Shown: positions 1 through 6,540, numbered from the stretch's first letter. The stretch: DNA of 45,366 nucleotides from Microbacterium barkeri (GCF_027921765.1 NZ_BSEJ01000021.1:1-45366), one strand, 5' to 3'. Numbers and translations are program-made. Notes: a model not told the origin generated them from the sequence alone.

Positions 1-377
1 TCCGACGCGCTTCCCGCGCCACCTTGTCGATCGCCAAGTGCGTGCTTCCTTTCGTAAGGAGAACCAGCACCCCTTACACACACCATTTGACACGCTCCCG
101 GTTCCCGGGCTGCTCGCGCCCGGCCCCGGGGTGCGAGAAGGACCATGTCCGGGAGTACTCCCGCGGCGGGCCGACGAGCGCGGAGAACCTCGAGGCCCTG
201 TGCCGGCCGCACCACTACCTGCGGCACCACACGAGGTGGTCTCCGCGGGCGCTCGAGGACGGCGGCATCGAGTGGACCAGCCCGCTCGGGCACGTGTACG
301 TCACCGAGCCCGAACCCCGAAGACGACACCACGCCATCCACGACCCCCAGCCCCCACCCGAACCCCCACCCTTCTGA
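1..377 (+). pseudogene. HNH endonuclease, 13E12/DUF222 type, C-terminal part
   Basis: From about position 99 the frame carries the C-terminal HNH domain of the actinobacterial DUF222/13E12 family: R-F-P-G-C-S-R-P, then a D-H-V pair, a G-G-P-T-S...N-L loop and the closing C-R-P-H-H, with the usual trailing W-x-S-P-L-G motif and a proline-rich tail. The zinc/nucleic-acid residues of the module (Cys, Cys, His-His) are present. Family members are usually 400-500 residues and continue N-terminally into DUF222. Here the roughly 30 codons upstream of the HNH motif do not look like that family, and the frame runs off the left edge. It may therefore be a 5'-truncated or rearranged copy rather than an intact gene. 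The stop codon at 375-377 is the first three bases of the inserted IS element. The HNH domain call is firm; the pseudogene call is inference. Confidence 0.6.
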
Positions 378-390
378 ACCGTCCCCGGTT
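375..390. repeat. IS3 terminal inverted repeat, left end
   Basis: TGAACCGTCCCCGGTT is matched base for base by the reverse complement of 1717-1732. Similarity continues imperfectly inward, where both ends share TGCCGCT. The first three bases also serve as the stop codon of the interrupted HNH frame. Confidence 0.92.
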
Positions 391-401
391 CTCTGCCGCT
401 C

Positions 402-1376
402 CTATGCGGGTGCCAGCACCGGGTGGGATGGCGTTTCGAGGTCAGCGTAGTGGACGGCTTCGAACTCCTCGGGAGGGACGTCCCCGAGCGTGGAGTGCAG
501 GCGTCGATGGTTGTACCAGTCGACCCATTCGGCGGTGACCCATTCCACGTCGTCGACGGTCCGCAGCGGCCCGTTGCGGAATGGGGAGTCGTCGCGGATG
601 GCTTCGTTCTTGAACAGCCCGATCGTCGACTCGGCGAGGGCGTTGTCGTAGGCGTCGCCGATCGACCCGATGGACGCGGCTATGCCCTCGAGGGCGAGGG
701 TCTCGGCGAAGCTGATCGAGGTGAACTGGCTGCCGGCGTCGGAGTGGTGCACGAGCCCGTCACCGGCGGGGTGACCGGCACGGTCGCGCCGCCAGAGACC
801 CATCCGCAGCGCGGTGGTCACCAGCGGGGTCGTCTTGCTCGTGCTGGCATACCAGCCCACGATCGTCCGGGAGAAGCAGTCGATCACGAAGGCCACGTAG
901 ACGAACCCGGCCCAGGTGCGCACATACGTGAAGTCCGCGACCCAACGCCGATTGGGTGCCTCGGCGGAGAAGTCCCGCTCCAGCAGGTCCGGCGCGCGCT
1001 GCGCGTTCCGATCTGGGATCGTCGTCCGCACGCGCTTGCCTCGCACGAGCCCGCCTATGCCGAGTTGCCGCATCAGCCGGTCCACGCGCCGCTTCGACAC
1101 GGCCAGACCGCGTCGCCGCAGGAGCGCGGTCATCTTCCGCCGGCCATACATCGACTCCGGCGTCGCCTTCCCGTTCTCGTCGACGCGAGCGGCGAGGATC
1201 GCGTCGATCACCGCCGCGTCCTCCAGATCGCGGTTGCTGGGCTGGGCAGTCTTCCAGGACCGATAGGTTCGCGCGGCGACCTGCACGCCCTGCTCCCGCA
1301 GGACATCGCAGATCGACTCGACCGCGCAGCCCTTGGCGCGCTGCTCGTCGATGAACGAGACGATCAGCGCTTTCGG
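402..1376 (-). CDS. IS3-family transposase OrfB (DDE integrase catalytic subunit)
   Basis: This frame supplies the rve-type integrase core that cuts and joins the element's ends. Visible catalytic motifs are the first Asp in W-V-A-D-F-T-Y, the second in H-H-S-D-A-G-S-Q and the Glu in N-A-L-A-E-S, with 35 residues between the last two (DD35E spacing). The tail W-Y-N-H-R-R-L-H-S-T-L-G is the usual IS3 C-terminal signature. No good ribosome site precedes it. The coordinates start at the presumed slip site, because family members make an OrfAB fusion by -1 frameshifting out of orfA; a GTG at 1284-1286 would be the alternative internal start. No inactivating stop was seen, so the transposase looks complete. 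Confidence 0.88.
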   Translation of the reverse strand, partial: PKALIVSFIDEQRAKGCAVESICDVLREQGVQVAARTYRSWKTAQPSNRDLEDAAVIDAILAARVDENGKATPESMYGRRKMTALLRRRGLAVSKRRVDRLMRQLGIGGLVRGKRVRTTIPDRNAQRAPDLLERDFSAEAPNRRWVADFTYVRTWAGFVYVAFVIDCFSRTIVGWYASTSKTTPLVTTALRMGLWRRDRAGHPAGDGLVHHSDAGSQFTSISFAETLALEGIAASIGSIGDAYDNALAESTIGLFKNEAIRDDSPFRNGPLRTVDDVEWVTAEWVDWYNHRRLHSTLGDVPPEEFEAVHYADLETPSHPVLAPA

Positions 1377-1675
1377 GGGTCGAGCTCCCCGGCGAAGAAA
1401 ACCGCCGCGTCCCGCAGGATCGCGTTGGCCTCACGCAGCTCGCGGTTCTCGCGCTCGAGCTTGCGGATCCGCTCCGACTCGGTCGTGCTGACCCCCTGCC
1501 GGTCGCCGGCGTCGACCTGCGCCTGCCGCACCCACCGGCGCAAGCTCTCAGCGCCGAAACCGAGCCGCTTCGACACCGTCTCACACGCGGTCGTGAGGTT
1601 CGGGTACTCATCGAGGTGATCGAGCACGAGCCGGATAGCGCGCTGCTTCGTCTCCTCCGGAATCCTCTTCGGCAT
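1364..1675 (-). CDS. IS3-family transposase OrfA (HTH DNA-binding subunit)
   Basis: A 103-residue protein beginning M-P-K-R-I-P-E-E, with an N-terminal helix-turn-helix region (around residues 5-55, including the S-L-R-R-W-V-R-Q recognition stretch). A leucine-zipper-like helix follows (E-R-I-R-K-L-E-R-E-N-R-E-L-R-E-A), used for multimerisation in the family. It binds the IS ends and is joined to OrfB by frameshifting. The ATG at 1673-1675 was chosen because AGGAAG (1685-1690) lies nine bases upstream. Other in-frame ATGs at 1679-1684 are too close to that site. The frame ends in ...E-L-D-P-R-K-R just past the slip site. Confidence 0.88.
   Translation of the reverse strand: MPKRIPEETKQRAIRLVLDHLDEYPNLTTACETVSKRLGFGAESLRRWVRQAQVDAGDRQGVSTTESERIRKLERENRELREANAILRDAAVFFAGELDPRKR
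1370..1379 (-). promoter_or_regulatory. Putative -1 ribosomal frameshift site (orfA to orfB)
   Basis: On the minus strand the sequence reads CCCCCGAAAG, seven codons before the end of orfA's shared stretch. Slipping back one base moves the ribosome from orfA (which stops at 1364-1366) into the orfB frame, giving P-K-A-L-I-V-S-F-I-D, the normal start of this type of OrfB. The slip heptamer itself is inferred; the overlap of the frames is seen. Confidence 0.6.
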
Positions 1676-1716
1676 GATCATCATCTTCCTTCCAGACTCG
1701 AAAGGAAGCGGCATCA

Positions 1717-1732
1717 AACCGGGGACGGTTCA
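1717..1732. repeat. IS3 terminal inverted repeat, right end
   Basis: AACCGGGGACGGTTCA, the exact reverse complement of 375-390. It is followed directly by TTC, the second copy of the 3-bp target duplication, and then TGA, the probable original stop codon of the HNH gene. Confidence 0.92.
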
Positions 1733-1807
1733 TTCTGAGACACCCAGCCCCCACCATCCGCCACGCGCGCCTTTGCGTGGGTAGCCCGGATCTGCTGTGC
1801 TGGGCGG

Positions 1808-2338
1808 ATGGCGATCACCCTCATGCGACCCACGCTGGAGCTGTTCGACAGCTGGTCGGCCGCGATCGACGAGTTCGGCGGCGTGCATGTGGATGGGTCG
1901 GGGCTGACGCCGCCGACGTCGGGAGACCGGGCGACGTGCGAGAAGCTCGTCGCCAAGGCCGCGGAGATCGCGGACACCTCGCGCGTCCTCCCGGGCGGTC
2001 TCGTGCACAACGACCTCTACTGGATCGTCGACGAGGGCGAGGTCGTGGGCTTCGTGTCGTTCCGGCATGCTCTGAACGACTACCTGCGCCGGGTCGGCGG
2101 GCACATCGGCTATTCGGTCCGCCCCTCCCGCCGACGGCGTGGCTACGCGTCGCGGGGGCTCGCTCTCGCGCTCGAGCGTGCGCGCGAGATCGGCCTCGAT
2201 CGGGTGATGCTCACGTGCGATGACGACAACGTGGGCTCCGCGCGGACGATCGAGGGCGCCGGGGGAGTGCTCGAGGATGTCTCGGATCAGTCGGCGCACG
2301 GCCATCCGCTGCTGCGCCGGTACTGGATCGAGCTGTAA
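1808..2338 (+). CDS. GNAT family N-acetyltransferase
   Basis: A 176-residue protein with one acetyltransferase fold. Acetyl-CoA-binding motif A is seen as the beta strand G-H-I-G-Y-S-V-R-P followed by the pyrophosphate loop R-R-R-R-G-Y-A (about residues 97-115). The next helix A-L-A-L-E-R-A and the strand D-R-V-M-L-T-C also fit. The substrate-binding N-terminal half ends in W-I-V-D-E-G-E-V-V-G-F-V-S-F-R. Members transfer acetyl groups to small amines, antibiotics or protein N-termini; the substrate cannot be read here. No Shine-Dalgarno site precedes the ATG, and TGTGCT lies six bases before it, so it may be leaderless with a weak -10. It is not obviously linked to its neighbours. Confidence 0.85.
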   Translation: MAITLMRPTLELFDSWSAAIDEFGGVHVDGSGLTPPTSGDRATCEKLVAKAAEIADTSRVLPGGLVHNDLYWIVDEGEVVGFVSFRHALNDYLRRVGGHIGYSVRPSRRRRGYASRGLALALERAREIGLDRVMLTCDDDNVGSARTIEGAGGVLEDVSDQSAHGHPLLRRYWIEL

Positions 2339-2358
2339 GGCGGAGTAGGCGGGTTTCG

Positions 2359-2982
2359 GTGACCTTCTTCGCCCCCGATGGCGGCTTCGACTTCGACGTG
2401 GTCGATTTCGTGACCTCGGACACGCATTTCGGGCACGCTCGCATCAGCGAGCTGGCAGGGCGGCCCTTCGACGCGGTCGAGACGATGGATGCAGAGCTCG
2501 TCCGGCGGTGGAATGACGCCGTCGCTCCGAACGCGGTTGTGCTGCACCTCGGGGATGTCGCGCTCGGCCCGATCGAGCAGAGCCTCGAACTCACGCGCAG
2601 GTTGCACGGACGCCGTTGGCTCGTGCCGGGCAACCACGACCGCGTCTCATCGGCGACGCAGACGAAGCGGGCGATCGAGCGCTTCCGGCCGATCTACGAG
2701 GACGCGGGCTGGACGGTGCTTCCAGAGCTGCTGATCGGGGAACGTCATGGACGGCCGCTGCTCGCATCGCATTATCCGTATCGCGGCGACTCGACGGAGA
2801 CCGAGCGCCATGGGAGGCACCGCCCGGTGGACGAGGGGCTGCCCCTGATCCATGGCCACACTCACGCTCGCGATCGCGGCGCGGATGGCCGCCAGTTCCA
2901 TGTCGGGGTCGATGCCTTCGGCTTCGCGCCCATCCCGTTCTCCGTCGTCGACGCGTGGCTGGACTCGCTCGAGCGCCTGTGA
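2359..2982 (+). CDS. Metallophosphoesterase (calcineurin-like)
   Basis: A 207-residue calcineurin-type phosphoesterase. The metal ligands appear in order: S-D-T-H-F-G-H near residue 20 (D-x-H), L-G-D-V (G-D), P-G-N-H-D (G-N-H-D/E), S-H-Y-P-Y (catalytic-site His) and G-H-T-H. This is the complete motif set for a two-metal phosphohydrolase, and the length suits the stand-alone cytosolic subfamily seen in bacteria and phages. The GTG at 2359 leads directly into the first beta strand. It lies 20 bases after the acetyltransferase, so the two may be co-transcribed. The natural substrate (nucleotide, phosphoprotein or RNA end) is not deducible. Confidence 0.88.
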   Translation: MTFFAPDGGFDFDVVDFVTSDTHFGHARISELAGRPFDAVETMDAELVRRWNDAVAPNAVVLHLGDVALGPIEQSLELTRRLHGRRWLVPGNHDRVSSATQTKRAIERFRPIYEDAGWTVLPELLIGERHGRPLLASHYPYRGDSTETERHGRHRPVDEGLPLIHGHTHARDRGADGRQFHVGVDAFGFAPIPFSVVDAWLDSLERL

Positions 2983-3062
2983 GAGACGCGTCGCACGCCG
3001 GGTGCGCTTGAATCATCGGATGACCGGCGCACACAAGCGGTACGACGCGGCGCGACGAGACC

Positions 3063-3509
3063 GTGCGCTATCACGAGGAGCTCTATACATCGAAGGCACT
3101 CGGAGAGCCCGGATCGTGGCTGGCCAGGCCGCACCGCCTTCTCGCTGATGCCCTTGCTCATCTACCGTGTCGCGGACCGGTCATCGCCTACGATCTCGGC
3201 GCAGTCCGTTCTCTCCTGAACCGCATCGAGGCCGCACTCCGGCCAGGTGGCGTGGCCGCGATCGCGATCGTCGCGGACCGTTTTGAGGTCACCGAAGACG
3301 GCCGCCGCAGACCCGCCCTCCTGGAGAGCGAGATCTCGAGCCGAGACGCTGACCGTCTGCTTCGCGAGGTCTTTGGCGGTTATGACGTCATCAAGACGGA
3401 GCGGAAGCCCACCGAGGTCGCCGAGACACGTGACGGCGAACGCTATGCGCTGCGGTCCACCCTCGTTTCCCGGCTCGCGGTCAAGCCGAGGGGTAGCGAG
3501 GGATCGTGA
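3063..3509 (+). pseudogene. SAM-dependent methyltransferase remnant with internal deletion
   Basis: The first 48 codons match the start of a class I methyltransferase. They carry the H-E-E-L-Y and L-G-E-P-G-S-W-L-A-R-P-H entry and then P-V-I-A-Y-D-L-G-A, the beginning of SAM motif I. The frame then jumps straight to S-L-L-N-R-I-E-A-A-L-R-P-G-G, which in this fold lies after motif III. The glycine loop, the acidic ribose-binding residue and the helices between them are missing, an estimated 70-90 residues. The frame itself stays open to 3509. A protein lacking these parts should not bind SAM, so this is a probable in-frame deletion pseudogene. The family call rests on motif order only. Confidence 0.55.
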
Positions 3510-3523
3510 CCGGCCGGAGCAGC

Positions 3524-3698
3524 GCGTTTCGTCTCGCTCCGCTCGCTCAACGACCGGGGGAGGAACTGGCCCTCAACGTCCGGAGGTGGAACCCGCCCTC
3601 AACGACCGGGGAGGAGCCCGCCCTCAACGACCGGGGAGGAGCCCGCCCTCAACGACCGGGGGAGGAACTGGCCCTCAACGCCCGGGGCGGAACCCGCC
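3524..3698. repeat. Short tandem repeat array, 25/26-bp unit
   Basis: Six tandem units, each beginning CTCAACG and ending in GCC, lie at 3546-3571, 3572-3597, 3598-3622, 3623-3647, 3648-3673 and 3674-3698 (26, 26, 25, 25, 26, 25 bp). Units three and four are identical, and units one and five are identical. The array grows out of the end of a phrase at 3524-3555 (CGTTTCGTCTCGC...GCTCGCTCAACGACC) that I recall as a dispersed intergenic repeat in Microbacteriaceae. Unit length is not a multiple of three, so the open frames across it are not convincing genes. Confidence 0.85.
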
Positions 3699-3712
3699 CT
3701 CACCAGGGCAAA

Positions 3713-3749
3713 GCAAAACCCCCGCGATGTAGAAGCTACGCGAGGGTTT
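3713..3749 (-). terminator. Terminator of the tRNA cluster
   Basis: AAACCCCCGCG (3716-3726) and CGCGAGGGTTT (3739-3749) pair over 11 bp with one mismatch and a 12-base loop. On the minus strand the hairpin is followed by TTTTGCTTT, as expected of an intrinsic terminator. It sits 28 bases past tRNA-Phe. Confidence 0.75.
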
Positions 3750-3776
3750 CTGGGGTGATTGTAACGATCACCCTTG

Positions 3777-3849
3777 TGGCTCCGACGGGCGTCGATCCCG
3801 TGACCTCACGATTTTCAGTCGTGCGCTCTACCAACTGAGCTACAGAGCC
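3777..3849 (-). tRNA. tRNA-Phe (GAA)
   Basis: A 73-nt cloverleaf with acceptor GGCTCTG / CGGAGCC (one G-U pair) and discriminator A. The D-loop AGCTCAGTTGGTAGAGC, anticodon arm CGACTGAAAATCG with anticodon GAA, and T-arm are all standard. CCA is not encoded. It is the last gene of the Glu-Asp-Phe cluster. Confidence 0.97.
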
Positions 3850-3882
3850 GAGCTGCAGATAACTGCCGCTTCCTAGACGAAA

Positions 3883-3902
3883 GGCCTTCTCGAAAGAAGG
3901 CC
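3883..3902. other. Perfect hairpin between tRNA-Asp and tRNA-Phe
   Basis: GGCCTTCT - CGAA - AGAAGGCC forms an 8-bp stem with a four-base loop in the 65-base spacer of the cluster. There is no T-run on either strand, so it is more likely a processing signal for the polycistronic tRNA precursor than a terminator. That role is inferred. Confidence 0.45.
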
Positions 3903-3914
3903 CGTCGCTTGGAG

Positions 3915-3988
3915 CGACCCTGACGGGACTTGAACCCGCGACCTCCGCCGTGACAGGGCGGCACGCTAACCAACTGCGCTACAGGGCC
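3915..3988 (-). tRNA. tRNA-Asp (GTC)
   Basis: A 74-nt cloverleaf with acceptor GGCCCTG / CAGGGTC, discriminator G, and anticodon GTC in CCGCCCTGTCACGGCGG. The T-arm GCGGGTTCAAGTCCCGT is normal. CCA is not encoded. It is the middle gene of the cluster. Confidence 0.97.
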
Positions 3989-4032
3989 ATGAATGTGCTT
4001 TCGCACACGATTTTCAATTGTATCAGCTTGAG

Positions 4033-4105
4033 TGACCCCAACGGGATTCGAACCCGTGCTACCGCCGTGAAAGGGCGGCGTCCTAGGCCGCTAAACGATG
4101 GGGCC
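4033..4105 (-). tRNA. tRNA-Glu (TTC)
   Basis: A 73-nt cloverleaf with acceptor GGCCCCA / TGGGGTC, discriminator A, anticodon TTC in GCCGCCCTTTCACGGCGG, and T-arm ACGGGTTCGAATCCCGT. It is the first gene of the Glu-Asp-Phe cluster, a common actinobacterial order. Confidence 0.97.
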
Positions 4106-4142
4106 GCGGTGTGAACCCGGGGCTCACGCTTGCCGACGATCA

Positions 4143-4172
4143 AGCATACGCAGACGCTCTCCGAAAATCCAA
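4143..4172 (-). promoter_or_regulatory. Probable promoter of the tRNA-Glu-Asp-Phe cluster
   Basis: On the minus strand TTGGAT (4172-4167) and TATGCT (4148-4143) are 18 bases apart and end 37 bases before tRNA-Glu, fitting a sigma-70-type promoter. The rest of the 209-base gap up to the peptidase start holds only a weak plus-strand -10-like CATAGT (4252-4257) that could serve the peptidase. Confidence 0.5.
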
Positions 4173-4314
4173 ACCGCGCCCGCGCGCCGGGCGTGCCGCG
4201 CCGCCGATCCGGGTGAGGATGGCTCTGTTCCGCGCCCCGAAGCGGATCTTTCATAGTGCCAGAAGTGAACGATGTTGCTACTGTTGCGGATGTGATTGGC
4301 TGGAGAAGGGTGTG

Positions 4315-5820
4315 ATGGAAGCCGAGAAGAATCTCGCGGAAGAGTGCGGCTGTGCGCCCACCGCCGCTGAGCGACGCATTCTCTGGAACCCCATCTCGCG
4401 GCGCAACGCCCTCGTGATGGGCGCGCTCGGCGTCGCCGCCATCGGCGCGGCGACCGCCACGAGCCCCTTCGGCCCCGGTGTCTCCGGCGCGTTCGCCGCG
4501 TCGTACAACCCCGACGACTACCCCTCGTGGGAGGACGTCGAGGCAGCCCGCAACAACGAGGCCGCCAAGGCGGCCGAGGTGCAGCGCATCGAGGGCCTCA
4601 TCGCCGGTCTCAAGCAGCGCGTCGCCGAGACCCAGGCGGCCGCAAAGGCCGCGGCCGACGCCTACTACGCCGCACAGCAGGCCTTCTACGAGGCGGCCTA
4701 CCGCGCCGACGAGCTCCAGAAGCAGGCTGACGAGCAGGCCGAGAAGGCTGATGCCGCCGCGCTGACCGCGGCCCGCCTCGCCGCGCAGCTCTCGCGCTCG
4801 GGCGGAGACGACACCTCGCTCGAGCTCCTCTTCGCCGGCTCGGCCGAGAACGCCGACCAGCTCCTCACGCAGCTCGGCCAGATGGACAAGCTCATCGAGC
4901 GCAACGAGTCCGTCTACGCCGAGGCCGCGTCGGCACGCGACTCCGCGCAGTCCCTGAGCGATCAGGCCGAGGTGGCCCGCGCCGAGCGCGACCGCCTGCA
5001 GAAGATCGCCGAGGAGAAGATGGTCGCCGCCCAGGAGGCGCAGCAGGCCGCCGAGGCCGCGCTCGCCGACCAGGAGGAGAACCTCATCACCCTCGAGGCG
5101 CAACTCGCGGCCCTCAAGGACACGACGAGCAAGACCGTCCAGGAGTACCAGGAGGGCGTCGAGGCCAAGCGGAAGTACGAGGAGCAGCTCCGCCGCGAGG
5201 CCGAGGAGCGCGCCCGCAAGGAGGCCGAGCGGCAGCGCGAGCTCCTCCGCCAGCAGCAGCTCGAGCAGCAGCGCCAGCTCGAGCAGCAGCAGCAGCAACA
5301 GCAGCAGAACAGCGGCGGTGGCGGCGGCGGCGGTGGTGGAGGCGGCGGCCAGCAGGCACCCGCCGACAATGGCGGCGGGGGCGGCACGACCCAGCCCGGA
5401 ACGGGCGGATGGGTGCGCCCCAACAACGGCACGCGCACGTCGGGCTACGGCCCGCGCTACCAGATCTGCGGCTCGAGCTACTGCTCGTCGTCCTTCCACG
5501 CGGGGGTCGACCTCGCCGCCGGCTGCGGTGCGGGCATCTACGCGGCGCACTCGGGCACGGTCGTCTACGCCGGCTACAACGGCGGCTACGGCAACTACAT
5601 CCATATCGACAACGGCGACGGCACGGGCACGGGCTACGCCCACATCGTCGACGGCGGCGTCCTCGTCGGCTACGGACAGTGGGTCGAGGCCGGCCAGCTC
5701 ATCGCGCTCGAGGGCAACACGGGCAACTCGTTCGGCTGCCACCTCCACTTCGAGGTCTACGTCAACGGCGCGACGGTGAACCCGATCGACTTCATGGCGG
5801 CGCGCGGCATCTGGGTCTGA
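4315..5820 (+). CDS. Secreted coiled-coil M23 family metallopeptidase
   Basis: A 501-residue probable cell-wall hydrolase. S-R-R-N-A-L-V at residues 28-34, followed by an Ala/Gly-rich hydrophobic stretch and A-F-A-A near residue 60, looks like a Tat-type signal peptide. Residues about 75-330 form a long Ala/Glu-rich coiled coil that ends in a Q-rich run and a G-rich run. The C-terminal domain is a LytM/M23 fold with H-A-G-V-D (His395, Asp399) and H-L-H (476-478), the zinc and catalytic residues. The layout resembles NlpD/EnvC-like and actinobacterial septal hydrolases, in which the coiled coil controls the enzyme. The ATG at 4315 was chosen because GGAGAAGGG ends five bases upstream. Substrate (peptidoglycan cross-bridge) is inferred from the family. 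Confidence 0.9.
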   Translation: MEAEKNLAEECGCAPTAAERRILWNPISRRNALVMGALGVAAIGAATATSPFGPGVSGAFAASYNPDDYPSWEDVEAARNNEAAKAAEVQRIEGLIAGLKQRVAETQAAAKAAADAYYAAQQAFYEAAYRADELQKQADEQAEKADAAALTAARLAAQLSRSGGDDTSLELLFAGSAENADQLLTQLGQMDKLIERNESVYAEAASARDSAQSLSDQAEVARAERDRLQKIAEEKMVAAQEAQQAAEAALADQEENLITLEAQLAALKDTTSKTVQEYQEGVEAKRKYEEQLRREAEERARKEAERQRELLRQQQLEQQRQLEQQQQQQQQNSGGGGGGGGGGGGQQAPADNGGGGGTTQPGTGGWVRPNNGTRTSGYGPRYQICGSSYCSSSFHAGVDLAAGCGAGIYAAHSGTVVYAGYNGGYGNYIHIDNGDGTGTGYAHIVDGGVLVGYGQWVEAGQLIALEGNTGNSFGCHLHFEVYVNGATVNPIDFMAARGIWV

Positions 5821-5829
5821 CCGCCGGAC

Positions 5830-5869
5830 ACGCGAAGGGCGCCTGCCGGCCGGCAGGCCCCCTTCGCGT
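5830..5869. terminator. Bidirectional terminator between M23 peptidase and ppa
   Basis: ACGCGAAGGG-c-GCCTGCC, loop GGCC, then GGCAGGC-c-CCCTTCGCGT gives 17 bp of pairing with a single internal mismatch in the 64-base gap between two convergent genes. T-rich tails are weak, as is usual at this GC content. Confidence 0.75.
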
Positions 5870-5884
5870 ATCCGCAGCGCGGGA

Positions 5885-6421
5885 TCAGGAGCGGGAGTCG
5901 GGCAGCTCGCCCTCGCCCTGCGTGCGCGTCTGGCCCTCGTGCTCCTCGAAGCGCTCGAACGCCTCCTTGACGAGGCGCTCGGCCTCGGCGGCGTTCGCCC
6001 ACTCGTCGACCTTGACCCACTTGTTGGGCTCGAGGTCCTTGTAGTGCTCGAAGAAGTGCTCGATCTCCTTGCGGGTGTACTCCGGGAGGTCGTCGACGTC
6101 CTGGATGTGGTCCCAGCGCGGGTCCTTCGCGAGCACGGCCACGACCTTGTCGTCGCCACCGGCCTCGTCGCTCATCTTGAGCACGGCCACGGGGCGGACC
6201 TTGGCGCTCACGCCCGGGTAGATCGCGTGGTCGAGCAGCACGAGCACGTCGAGCGGGTCGCCGTCCTCGCCGAGGGTGTTGTCGAAGAACCCGTAGTCGG
6301 TCGGGTAGCCGAAGGTCGTGTAGAGCACGCGGTCGAGGTACACGCGCCCCGTGCCGTGGTCGACCTCGTACTTCACGCGGCTGCCGCGCGGGATCTCGAT
6401 GACTGCGTCGTACGCGCCCAT
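5885..6421 (-). CDS. ppa: Inorganic pyrophosphatase
   Basis: A 178-residue family I soluble pyrophosphatase that hydrolyses PPi to two phosphates in the cytosol, pulling nucleic-acid and activation reactions forward. The family signature D-G-D-P-L-D-V-L-V-L is present near residue 53, preceded by the conserved Y-P-T-D-Y-G-F substrate loop and followed by H-F-F-E-H-Y-K-D-L-E near the C-terminus. The length is normal, with a short acidic tail. The ATG at 6419-6421 is followed by the expected A-Y-D-A-V-I-E-I-P-R-G strand, and GAGAGGA lies about ten bases upstream. It is divergent from tilS. Confidence 0.97.
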   Translation of the reverse strand: MGAYDAVIEIPRGSRVKYEVDHGTGRVYLDRVLYTTFGYPTDYGFFDNTLGEDGDPLDVLVLLDHAIYPGVSAKVRPVAVLKMSDEAGGDDKVVAVLAKDPRWDHIQDVDDLPEYTRKEIEHFFEHYKDLEPNKWVKVDEWANAAEAERLVKEAFERFEEHEGQTRTQGEGELPDSRS

Positions 6422-6528
6422 GCGAGTGGTGTCCTCTCGTAAGGAAATCTGACGTCAGCAAGCGTAGCCGCGCCCGCGAGCCGCGACGAAGCGGGGTGCG
6501 CGAGGAGGGCGATCCGCCGCGGGCGGAC

Positions 6529-6534
6529 TACCGT
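6529..6534 (+). promoter_or_regulatory. -10 box of a leaderless promoter for tilS
   Basis: TACCGT lies exactly six bases before the GTG at 6541, with no ribosome-binding site between. Transcription should therefore start at or next to the start codon. No clear -35 was seen. Confidence 0.55.
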
Positions 6535-6540
6535 TGACGC

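Larger units (their letters stand above)
375..1732 (-). mobile_element. IS3-family insertion sequence, complete
   Basis: The element is 1,358 bp, bounded by perfect 16-bp inverted repeats (375-390 and 1717-1732, TGAACCGTCCCCGGTT reading inward). It is flanked by a 3-bp direct repeat TTC (372-374 and 1733-1735), the target-site duplication size typical of IS3 elements. Inside, on the minus strand, lie two overlapping frames encoding a helix-turn-helix OrfA and a DDE transposase OrfB, arranged for -1 frameshifting. Both ends, both frames and the duplication are intact, so insertion looks recent and the copy potentially functional. Which IS3 subgroup it belongs to was not determined. Confidence 0.93.

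Noticed and set aside
3546..3698. Possible CRISPR array
   Set aside because: The units abut each other with no unique spacers, and no cas genes are present.
3506..3838. Open frames running through the tandem repeat array, encoding repeated E-E-L-A-L-N-like peptides
   Set aside because: The unit is 25 or 26 bp, not a multiple of three, and the frames continue into the antisense of tRNA-Phe. The openness reflects GC-rich repeats without stops.
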